Program-made: the position numbers and the translations under genes
The notes under the pieces: generated by a model
Told to the model about the DNA's origin: nothing
The model's input: only the letters and a program-made list of their open reading frames with translations
The model's database searches: none
Shown: positions 13,115 through 18,513 of the stretch, in pieces
Numbering within the stretch: position 1 is the first letter of the stretch
How the letters are laid out: every line of letters begins with the position of its first letter
DNA from: CAYQFQ01 sp964539415
GTDB taxonomy: Bacteria; Patescibacteriota; Minisyncoccia; Phycocordibacterales; GWA1-40-21
Reading direction: 5' to 3'
Assembly (NCBI GenBank): GCA_964539415.1
Contig: CAZIID010000008.1
Location: forward strand, 1 to 18,513
Length of the DNA stretch: 18,513 nt

Positions 13115-14776
13115 ATGACTCAAGCGGAAGCGATGGATATTTTGAAGAGTGGGTATAACTGCTACATTACTGGAGCAGCTGGTTCTGGTAAAACTCACTT
13201 ATTAAATGAATATATAAAATTCCTTAGAAATAAAGGAGTGGAAGTTGGTATTACTGCATCCACAGGTATCGCTGCGACTCATATTGGTGGAACAACAATT
13301 CACTCATGGTCTGGTCTTGGTATTAGAGATTCCGTAAGTCATTATGATTTAGACGCACTTTATGAAAAGAAATATTTACGAGACAGATTTAAGAATACAA
13401 AAGTTTTAATTATTGATGAGATATCAATGCTCAATCATTTTCGTCTTGGACTTGTAGATCAAATTGTCAGACATTTCACGCAAATTGATCTGCCTTTTGG
13501 TGGGATGCAAGTTGTACTTTGTGGAGATTTTTTCCAGCTTCCTCCGATTTCTAGGGGTGAAGATACAGAAACTTTATTTTCCTTTGATTCTGATATCTGG
13601 AATGAACTTGATTTAAAAATTTGTTATTTAGAAGAACAACACAGACAAAAAGATGATGTCCTTTTAAGTGTATTGAACGATATTAGGAATAATACAGTTT
13701 GTGAAGACACGATGTGTCATCTAAGAGAAAGGTATAACAAAGAACCAAAGTGTGATATTGAGCCGACAAAACTTCACACACATAATGCGAACGTTGATTC
13801 AATAAATGACGGCGAGCTCGACAGAATAACTGGTGAATACAGGGAGTACAGAATGATAACTAAGGGCAGGGCACCACTTGTTGAATTGTTGAAAAAAAGT
13901 TGTTTGGCTCCTGATAATTTAAAATTGAAAGTCGGAGCGAGAGTAATGTTTGTAAAAAATAATTTTGAAGTTGGATTTGTGAATGGAACTTTAGGAAAAG
14001 TGGTCGCTTGTGGATTTGATGGACCTACTATTAGGACTGTTTCTGGAAAGATTATAAATGTTGAAAGAGCTTCTTGGGTAATAGAAGATGAAGGAAAAGT
14101 AAAGGCAAAGCTTGAACAATTTCCGCTAAGACTTGCTTGGGCTATTACTGTGCATAAAAGTCAGGGGATGAGCTTGGATGCAGTAGAGGTGGATTTATCA
14201 AAGTCATTTGAAAAGGGGATGGGTTATGTTGCTCTTTCTCGTGTACGTTCACTTAATGGACTTAAACTTTTGGGCTTAAATAAAATTGCACTTGAAGTGC
14301 ACAGTGGGGTATTTGAATTTGATAAAAAACTTAGGGAAAAGTCAGAAATGGACAAGGAGGATTTACAGTGTTTAGAAGCGGATGAAATAAAAGAGAAGCA
14401 GGCGAAATTTTTGGAAAAAATTTCGCCTACAGGTTTTGTCTCTGGTAAAAAGAAAGAAAAAAAAATGAGTGCAAGAGACTCAATTCGTAATATGCTTAAA
14501 GATGAAGTGGGACTTTCTGATATTTCAAATGTTCGTGGTATCAAGATTGGCACAGTACTAGATCATATTGAAAAAATTCTTGAAGAGGAACCAGATTTTA
14601 ATATTAATCATCTTAAGAAAGAAATATCTGTCGCAAAGTTTAAGGATATATATATGGCATTTAAAAATCTGTATAGTGAAAATAGAGATTATCTTCTTTC
14701 ACCTATAAAAAACAAATTAGGGGATAAATGTAATTTTGAAGACATAAGGCTCGTGCGATTATTTGTTAGAAGATAA
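13115..14776 (+). CDS. PIF1-like superfamily 1 helicase with C-terminal helix-turn-helix
   Basis: ATP-dependent DNA helicase of the PIF1/RecD-like group, 553 residues. Motifs in order: Walker A GAAGSGKT (20-27), TGIAATHIGGTTIHSWSGL, Walker B LIIDEISML (D101, E102), CGDFFQLPPI, LEEQHRQ and GARVMFVKNN. Then come AWAITVHKSQGMSLDAVEVDL and GYVALSRVRSLNGLKLL. The first part handles ATP and DNA unwinding. Residues about 455-553 look like an HTH_40-type domain (EVGLSDISNVRGIKIGTVLDHIEKIL and KKEISVAKFKDIYMAF), common at the end of such bacterial PIF1 proteins. PIF1 helicases work at G-quadruplexes and forks; the specific role here is not known. It stands alone with its own promoter, and no terminator is visible after it. 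Confidence 0.92.
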   Translation: MTQAEAMDILKSGYNCYITGAAGSGKTHLLNEYIKFLRNKGVEVGITASTGIAATHIGGTTIHSWSGLGIRDSVSHYDLDALYEKKYLRDRFKNTKVLIIDEISMLNHFRLGLVDQIVRHFTQIDLPFGGMQVVLCGDFFQLPPISRGEDTETLFSFDSDIWNELDLKICYLEEQHRQKDDVLLSVLNDIRNNTVCEDTMCHLRERYNKEPKCDIEPTKLHTHNANVDSINDGELDRITGEYREYRMITKGRAPLVELLKKSCLAPDNLKLKVGARVMFVKNNFEVGFVNGTLGKVVACGFDGPTIRTVSGKIINVERASWVIEDEGKVKAKLEQFPLRLAWAITVHKSQGMSLDAVEVDLSKSFEKGMGYVALSRVRSLNGLKLLGLNKIALEVHSGVFEFDKKLREKSEMDKEDLQCLEADEIKEKQAKFLEKISPTGFVSGKKKEKKMSARDSIRNMLKDEVGLSDISNVRGIKIGTVLDHIEKILEEEPDFNINHLKKEISVAKFKDIYMAFKNLYSENRDYLLSPIKNKLGDKCNFEDIRLVRLFVRR

Positions 14777-14825
14777 TTTGTTTTTATGTGTTTTACTTTA
14801 TTTTTAAAAGTGTAATAATCATCTT

Positions 14826-15665
14826 ATGAAAAACAGTTTTGAAGCAGGGGTAGAAAGTGAATTAGATTTAGATACAGCATTTGAAAGAGCCGAAGAAGTT
14901 TTGGGTGATCCAATAGATATGCGCTCTTTCACTTTATATAAGGACATTGAAAGTGATATTAGATACGTAGAGGAGAAAAAAATAGATTTTGCGAAGAGTC
15001 ATGCAAGAGAATCTGAGACAGAGGCGTATTTTAGAAAAACAGCAAAAATATTTGAAGCTATAATTTTTGACCAGATAGAGAGAAGTAATTGGCTTGGTGA
15101 ATCTGCCATGACTATTCAAGCTTCAGAATATGATGATATACATAATGGTACAGATACGATTGTTGAATTCGAAGAAGAAAACAACGATGCTACACATCTT
15201 GCTCTTGCAATCGATGTAACTACAAGTCAGGAACATTTGGATAGAAAATTGGATAGGGTAAAAAAAGAAATAAATTCTGGGACTTTAACTCGGATAAAGT
15301 ATTTTTATTCTGAAAGTATGGGGATAAAAGGAGAAAAAACTAAAGTTCCTCGGGTTATAATCGGAGTAGACAGGAAAACAGTTGCGGATTTAACATCAAA
15401 ATGGGTAGAAAATAAAAATAAAGAATTAGGTGAACATATTGTTCAGGTGATTATAATAGAACAAATAATAACTCAACTTATTAAATTTAAAGAGTATGCA
15501 GAAAAAATAGGCAACAATGATGTGGTTAGAGTTTATGAAAGGACTATTAGAATAGTAGAAAAAATAAGAGAAGAAAAAGGTTTTACACAAGAACAGTTAG
15601 ATGATGCAGGTCTTGATCATGTATCTGAGATGCTTGGATATGGATTACAGGCTTTTAATAAATAA
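14826..15665 (+). CDS. Unknown soluble protein, possible PD-(D/E)XK-like nuclease fold
   Basis: A 279-residue protein not assigned to a named family. The central part (about 75-150) has KIFEAIIFDQIE (E77), then EYDDIHNGTDTIVEFEEE (D103, D104, D110), then LALAIDVTTS (D130) and a Lys-rich helix LDRKLDRVKKEI. Conserved-looking acids on predicted strands followed by a lysine helix recall PD-(D/E)XK nucleases with a migrated lysine, but D-V-T replaces the D/E-x-K motif, so this is tentative. The C-terminal half is helical (EHIVQVIIIEQIITQLIKF and RIVEKIREEKGFTQEQLDDAGLD). Possible -10 TAATAA lies 7 nt before the ATG. A link to the upstream helicase is only positional. No signal peptide is present. 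Confidence 0.6.
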   Translation: MKNSFEAGVESELDLDTAFERAEEVLGDPIDMRSFTLYKDIESDIRYVEEKKIDFAKSHARESETEAYFRKTAKIFEAIIFDQIERSNWLGESAMTIQASEYDDIHNGTDTIVEFEEENNDATHLALAIDVTTSQEHLDRKLDRVKKEINSGTLTRIKYFYSESMGIKGEKTKVPRVIIGVDRKTVADLTSKWVENKNKELGEHIVQVIIIEQIITQLIKFKEYAEKIGNNDVVRVYERTIRIVEKIREEKGFTQEQLDDAGLDHVSEMLGYGLQAFNK

Positions 15666-15668
15666 CCT

Positions 15669-15831
15669 CGCACCAAGAGATAAAGGTTTTATGCGACCTG
15701 TGGTGTGAATCAGAGTGTTCTTTGTTGCAGAAGTGCAAGCTCCGCCTGACTGCCATGCCTGCGCATGCAGGGCAGGCAGGCTTGCTCAAAAAAACATGTG
15801 TTCATTCATCCCCTAAGCTGTGCTACGGGGA
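15669..15831. repeat. Hairpin-rich intergenic region including a G+C-rich REP-like unit
   Basis: Three stem-loops lie in the 266-bp gap 15666-15931. One pairs CACCA (15671-15675) with TGGTG (15701-15705) and has an inner ATAAA/TTTAT hairpin. The second (15735-15785) is a long imperfect hairpin with outer GCAAG/CTTGC and inner CCTG, CTGCC and CTGC segments, strikingly G+C-rich. The third pairs TCCCC (15809-15813) with GGGGA (15827-15831) around AGC/GCT. No coding frame is evident. The second looks like a repetitive palindromic (REP-type) element. Confidence 0.6.
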
Positions 15832-15892
15832 ATTCTCTCCACTTGCAATAAATAATCTTACATTAAAGATTTGGTAAATTTATAGTAAAAGA

Positions 15893-15918
15893 AAACCCCG
15901 AGATTTCTCTCGGGGTTT
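15893..15918. terminator. Bidirectional terminator of the minus-strand gene at 15932
   Basis: Perfect 11-bp arms AAACCCCGAGA (15893-15903) and TCTCGGGGTTT (15908-15918) close a TTTC loop. It lies 13 bp past the stop of the minus-strand gene. Confidence 0.85.
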
Positions 15919-15931
15919 ATAAAGAGCAACT

Positions 15932-16357
15932 TCAGGAAGGTCTTAGTGATGACAGTTTGATATGATGGGTCTTTTCCATTTCTTCAAGAAAAGCCAATGT
16001 ATCACCCTTGAATATGGTCTGGAAATCAGTCATGCTTTCTTGGGTGTAGGCAGTTCCAACTGCCCATACAATCATCTTTTCCAGAGCAACTCCCAAAGAG
16101 GGAATCAAAAGGGGATAACACATCATTCTTTTTCCACCATCTTTGGACTTGTGTATGTGGATCAGACCATCAAATCTGGGGCTGAACCATGTCACCACTT
16201 CAACTTCATATTGAATGTCGGTCGGGACCTTTCCAAAGGTCGCATAGAAAGCCCTATCTAACATCAAGTTATCAGGGTTATTGGGGTATACCCGAAATTC
16301 AAAAATATGTTTAGCAATAATTTTCCCAACGTTAACAGATACCGTAAACAAGCTCAT
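15932..16357 (-). CDS. Unknown protein with canonical Shine-Dalgarno start
   Basis: A 141-residue protein not recognised. It begins MSLFTVSVNVGKIIAKHIFEF and includes a likely mixed alpha-beta core (YEVEVVTWFSPRFDGLIHIH) and a hydrophobic middle (YPLLIPSLGVALEKMIVWAVG) that could be buried or membrane-near. The start at 16357 is firm: AAGGAGG (16363-16369 on the minus strand) lies 5 nt upstream. A TGA-extended TATAAT lies at 16389-16394. It is the only gene here ending in TGA, has more G+C than its neighbours, and is one of three genes with a clear Shine-Dalgarno sequence. These traits hint at a different history, but no homolog is claimed. Confidence 0.7.
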   Translation of the reverse strand: MSLFTVSVNVGKIIAKHIFEFRVYPNNPDNLMLDRAFYATFGKVPTDIQYEVEVVTWFSPRFDGLIHIHKSKDGGKRMMCYPLLIPSLGVALEKMIVWAVGTAYTQESMTDFQTIFKGDTLAFLEEMEKTHHIKLSSLRPS

Positions 16358-16388
16358 TTTGTCCTCCTTGTTTTTTTACCTACCTTAT

Positions 16389-16397
16389 ATTATATCA
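16389..16397 (-). promoter_or_regulatory. Extended -10 promoter of the minus-strand unknown gene
   Basis: The minus strand reads TGATATAAT, giving a leader of roughly 25 nt that contains AAGGAGG. Confidence 0.55.
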
Positions 16398-16442
16398 AAT
16401 TCTTTTTTAAAAGTCAAATTATGAATTTTTACCTATATTTTG

Positions 16443-16448
16443 TATAAT
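16443..16448 (+). promoter_or_regulatory. -10 box of the 152-residue unknown gene
   Basis: TATAAT ends 7 nt before the ATG at 16456, with no Shine-Dalgarno sequence. Confidence 0.55.
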
Positions 16449-16455
16449 AGATTAT

Positions 16456-16914
16456 ATGAGTATAGAAAACCCAAACAATTTTGAGCCAGAAGCAGAAACA
16501 GCGACAGAAAAACCAATGTCTATTTCTGAACAGATTAAAATAAAAGAAAAACAGGTTGAAGATTTATCTAAACTTGCCGGTACAGATTTTTGGGTATCCG
16601 CAGATGGTAGTTTGATTTTATCTTGGAATAAAGAAATAGAAGATCTAAAGAATCAACTTGAACAAGAGCAGGAAAAAATAAATGCTGAGTTCTCTATTCT
16701 TTTTGATAAGATTTTAGCTATGCCAGAAATAAAAGGATCAGTAAAAACTTTTTCTCCAAAAACAGTTGTAGACTCTATACAAGAAATTATAAAGATAAAC
16801 ACAGACCCTAGATATGATAAGTTTGATTTTGTTGTTGGAATAAATAGAATTACAAGAACCGAAGGTGTAAGAGAAGAAGTAGAAAAACTTATTTTAAAAA
16901 GAAGAGGACTATAA
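16456..16914 (+). CDS. Small coiled-coil protein of unknown function
   Basis: A 152-residue soluble protein not recognised. The N-terminus is acidic and probably disordered (ENPNNFEPEAETATEKP). Residues about 23-85 alternate charged and hydrophobic positions (SEQIKIKEKQVEDLSKL and EIEDLKNQLEQEQEKINAEF), which suggests a coiled coil interrupted by FWVSADGSLILSW. The C-terminal half (about 85-152) has KTVVDSIQEIIKI and REEVEKLILKRRGL. There is no signal peptide or membrane span. It is divergent from the minus-strand unknown gene and 94 nt upstream of the phosphatase. Confidence 0.65.
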   Translation: MSIENPNNFEPEAETATEKPMSISEQIKIKEKQVEDLSKLAGTDFWVSADGSLILSWNKEIEDLKNQLEQEQEKINAEFSILFDKILAMPEIKGSVKTFSPKTVVDSIQEIIKINTDPRYDKFDFVVGINRITRTEGVREEVEKLILKRRGL

Positions 16915-17008
16915 AACCTATTTTGCTCTACATTGACCATATTATCTATAAGTGTTAGTTTTTACATTAGATAACTTTGAAAAACAAAACTAGAAAAGAG
17001 GATTAAAA

Positions 17009-17794
17009 ATGATTATTAAAGGTCCGTCAGAGCTGATTTCAATAAGGCATGCCCTTTCAGAATTCAATCAAATGGATGAGAGAAGGCACAGTGATCCGAA
17101 ACATCAAAATTTTGTGGAAGCATTCAATGCTGATCCACACTCTTCAGCAACCAGAAAACTTGCTCAAGAAGAACTCCAAAGATACTTTTTGACATCTTCC
17201 GACCCTGATACCCCAATTGCCAAAGGGCAAGAAAACAGAATAAGGCGAGTTGGTCAGGAACTGCAGAAGTTTTTTCACATAAGAGGTGATAGGTTCCCTG
17301 ATGTTATTTTTGTCTCTCCGTATTTGAGAACAAGACAGACTTTGAAATTCTTAACCGAAGGCTGTCCTGCTTTGTCTCGTATAGAGACGATTGAAGATGA
17401 AAGAATTCGGGAGCAAGAGCATGGAATTTTGACTGTGCATTTTGATAGGAGAGTTTTCGTCACGCTAAATGATGTTGATGGAAAACTTTTTACCCTTGAA
17501 GGTCCATTCTGGTATCGTTTCCCAAGTGGAGAAAGTGTCTCAGATCTTTTGCTTAGACTCCGGTCTTGGCTAAACGATGTTAGGAGAGACTTTTCAAACA
17601 AAAGGGTGTTTGTCGTCTCTCACAATATCGCAATCATGGGCCTTCGCTCAATTGTTGAACAAATGAGTCCGGAAACTTTTGTTCAGACTATGAAAACTGA
17701 TATGCCCAAAAACCTTTGCTTAACCTTGCACACTTCACAAAAAGATGAGGGATTAGTTTTGAATCGTTACAATATGGATCTTTTAGCGCATTAG
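17009..17794 (+). CDS. Histidine phosphatase (phosphoglycerate mutase-like) family protein
   Basis: A 261-residue enzyme of the histidine phosphatase superfamily, forming a phosphohistidine intermediate. The catalytic RH motif is SIRHALSEFN (R13, H14). Other family landmarks are TPIAKGQENRIRRVG (68-82), FVSPYLRTRQT with R107 (101-111), a candidate acid E136 in EREQ-like IREQEHG, and the second catalytic histidine in VFVVSHNIAIMG (H205). Extra sequence between the RH motif and TPIAKG (about 21-65) makes it longer than simple members. The substrate cannot be told from sequence alone. A purine-rich AGAGGA precedes the ATG, and CGN arginine codons are more common than in the ribosomal block. A strong terminator follows. 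Confidence 0.85.
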   Translation: MIIKGPSELISIRHALSEFNQMDERRHSDPKHQNFVEAFNADPHSSATRKLAQEELQRYFLTSSDPDTPIAKGQENRIRRVGQELQKFFHIRGDRFPDVIFVSPYLRTRQTLKFLTEGCPALSRIETIEDERIREQEHGILTVHFDRRVFVTLNDVDGKLFTLEGPFWYRFPSGESVSDLLLRLRSWLNDVRRDFSNKRVFVVSHNIAIMGLRSIVEQMSPETFVQTMKTDMPKNLCLTLHTSQKDEGLVLNRYNMDLLAH

Positions 17795-17802
17795 AACAAT
17801 AC

Positions 17803-17847
17803 AAGCGAGCTTTATGTGGATTTGTCACATAAAGCTCGCTTTTTCTT
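17803..17847 (+). terminator. Strong terminator after the phosphatase gene
   Basis: A perfect 15-bp stem (17804-17818 with 17826-17840) around a GATTTGT loop is followed by a T-rich run. Confidence 0.92.
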
Positions 17848-17851
17848 TTTG

Positions 17852-17860
17852 TGATATAAT
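17852..17860 (+). promoter_or_regulatory. Extended -10 promoter abutting the GIY-YIG cassette
   Basis: TGATATAAT ends exactly where the cassette's left terminal sequence begins. Without the cassette it would sit close upstream of the tspO ATG with the spacing seen at other genes here, so it was probably the tspO promoter. Confidence 0.5.
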
Positions 17861-18153
17861 TAACCCTGTTAAATAATTTTAAATTTTGATTTTGTATATG
17901 TTATATAACTATATATTATACTCAATGAAAGATAAGAAATTTTATACAGGGTTTACGAAAAATTTAAAATTAAGATTTGAACAGCACAGGAAAGGTTTAG
18001 TAGAATCAACAAAAAATAGATTACCAGTACAACTTATATATTATGAAGCATGCTATAATCAAGAGGACGCTACCCATCGCGAAAAATACTTAAAAACTTA
18101 TCATGGGAAAATGTTTATTAGAAAAAGACTCAAATCTTATTTAACAGGGTAAA
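17860..18153 (+). mobile_element. GIY-YIG gene cassette bounded by inverted repeats
   Basis: CCCTGTTAAATAA (17864-17876) and its exact reverse complement (18137-18149) flank a single GIY-YIG gene. Outward matching continues but for one A-A mismatch (17862 with 18151). The same ends, including the same asymmetric base, bound the noncoding palindrome at 3700-3772 in opposite orientation. The right repeat contains the gene's final codons and stop. No clear target-site duplication was seen. Confidence 0.6.
17898..18152 (+). CDS. GIY-YIG domain endonuclease-like protein
   Basis: An 84-residue single-domain GIY-YIG protein from the ATG at 17898. A longer reading uses a TTG at 17886, with fewer family features. 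The motif is YNYILYSMKDKKFYTGFTKNL (read in two parts: YNYIL and FYTG), then R26 in LRFEQH and the likely catalytic E62 in HREKYLK. Such solo domains (UvrC/SLX1/homing-type nuclease fold) are common in Patescibacteria and are often annotated as excinuclease-like. The C-terminal residues YLTG and the stop are encoded by the right terminal repeat. The gene lies between a -10 box and tspO, 5 nt before the tspO ATG. Confidence 0.88.
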   Translation: MLYNYILYSMKDKKFYTGFTKNLKLRFEQHRKGLVESTKNRLPVQLIYYEACYNQEDATHREKYLKTYHGKMFIRKRLKSYLTG

Positions 18154-18157
18154 TAAA

Positions 18158-18513
18158 ATGAAAATGTTACATTACATCTTAATACCACTCGCGGTATTTT
18201 TAACTGCTTTTATTGGGAGCAAAATCACAAGTGTTGGAATGAGCTGGTATAACAATCGAGATTTATTAACTATACCTTCTTGGACACCGCCCGGTTTTGT
18301 CATTGGTATTGTTTGGACTGTAATATTTATTTTGACAGCAATTTCAACAATAATATATTGGAATAAAGTTCCAATAGGAAATATGTTTTACTGGATACTC
18401 GGTTTTTTTGTAGCAAATTTACTTCTTAATATGTTGTGGAGTTTTCTTTTCTTCGGAGTTCACTATTTAGGATGGGCTGTGATAGAAGCACTCATCTTGG
18501 ATTTATCAGTAAT
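18158..18513 (+). CDS. tspO: TspO/MBR family membrane protein (3' end cut by window)
   Basis: Tryptophan-rich sensory/translocator protein, a five-helix membrane protein that binds porphyrins and related ligands. About 118 codons are present of an expected 150-160. The family signature PSWTPPGFVIGIVWTVIF and the later helix NLLLNMLWSFLFFG are clear. The predicted spans are about 5-22, 45-63, 75-95 and 100-118. The ATG is 5 nt after the GIY-YIG stop, so the gene is now presumably read through that cassette. No Shine-Dalgarno sequence is visible. Confidence 0.9.
   Translation, partial: MKMLHYILIPLAVFLTAFIGSKITSVGMSWYNNRDLLTIPSWTPPGFVIGIVWTVIFILTAISTIIYWNKVPIGNMFYWILGFFVANLLLNMLWSFLFFGVHYLGWAVIEALILDLSV

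Noticed and set aside
15666..15931. CRISPR array or tRNA gene
   Set aside because: The stems differ from each other with no regular repeat-spacer spacing, and no cloverleaf was found.
16653..16940. Minus-strand open frame over the 152-residue gene
   Set aside because: Shadow frame; the plus-strand gene has a -10 box at the typical distance.

Overview
This AT-rich window (roughly one third G+C) looks like a chromosomal segment of a Patescibacteria/CPR bacterium, most likely of the Parcubacteria/Nomurabacteria/Kaiserbacteria kind. That placement is an inference from gene style: a NusB fused to a NUDIX domain, a very short SMC, a PIF1-like helicase with a C-terminal helix-turn-helix, an rpsP-khpA-trmD cluster without rimM or rplS, a Lcl/DUF1566 surface protein, and solo IS200-like and GIY-YIG genes. 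No rRNA, tRNA or CRISPR was seen. TGA is used as a stop only once, in an otherwise unplaced gene at 15932-16357, and the standard code fits.

Layout: 1-1240 (minus) is the N-terminal part of DNA polymerase III alpha (dnaE). 1305-2043 is an IS200-like/RAYT element bounded by matching palindromes. 2129-2866 is a secreted Lcl-type protein with its own terminator. 3083-6068 holds RNA and translation genes: rnhB, rpmF, nusB-NUDIX, rnc and a small unknown. 6109-8388 is a 759-residue SMC, followed by a large cruciform-like intergenic element and a membrane protein with internal duplication. Ribonuclease R (9321-11288, minus) converges on that gene through a shared terminator. 11415-13087 is rpsP-khpA-trmD. 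13115-14776 is the PIF1-like helicase and 14826-15665 a possible PD-(D/E)XK-like unknown protein. 15666-15931 is a hairpin-rich gap. 15932-17794 holds an unknown minus-strand gene, a small coiled-coil protein and a histidine phosphatase. 17860-18153 is a GIY-YIG gene inside inverted repeats, wedged between a -10 box and the start of tspO, which runs off the end.

The core genes form a conventional RNA-metabolism block (ribosomal proteins S16 and L32, TrmD, KhpA, RNases HII, III and R, NusB) plus replication and chromosome genes (dnaE, smc, helicase). About ten genes have a -10 box ending only 6-11 nt before the start codon, implying leaderless or nearly leaderless mRNAs. Three genes instead have clear Shine-Dalgarno sequences: the membrane protein, the unknown minus-strand gene and the phosphatase.

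The most interesting feature is a candidate mobile family. The ends of the GIY-YIG gene cassette (17860-18153) match, base for base and including an asymmetric mismatch, the arms of a 73-nt noncoding palindrome at 3700-3772, which folds as a nearly gap-free three-way junction. A further copy of the cassette's left inner sequence overlaps the rnhB stop codon. This resembles an autonomous gene with a nonautonomous derivative. In both this cassette and the IS200-like element, the right terminal repeat encodes the last residues and/or stop of the element's own protein. Several other unrelated palindromes sit between genes, including a 32-bp perfect one at 12311-12342, a G+C-rich REP-like hairpin at 15735-15785 and a branched structure at 8406-8502.
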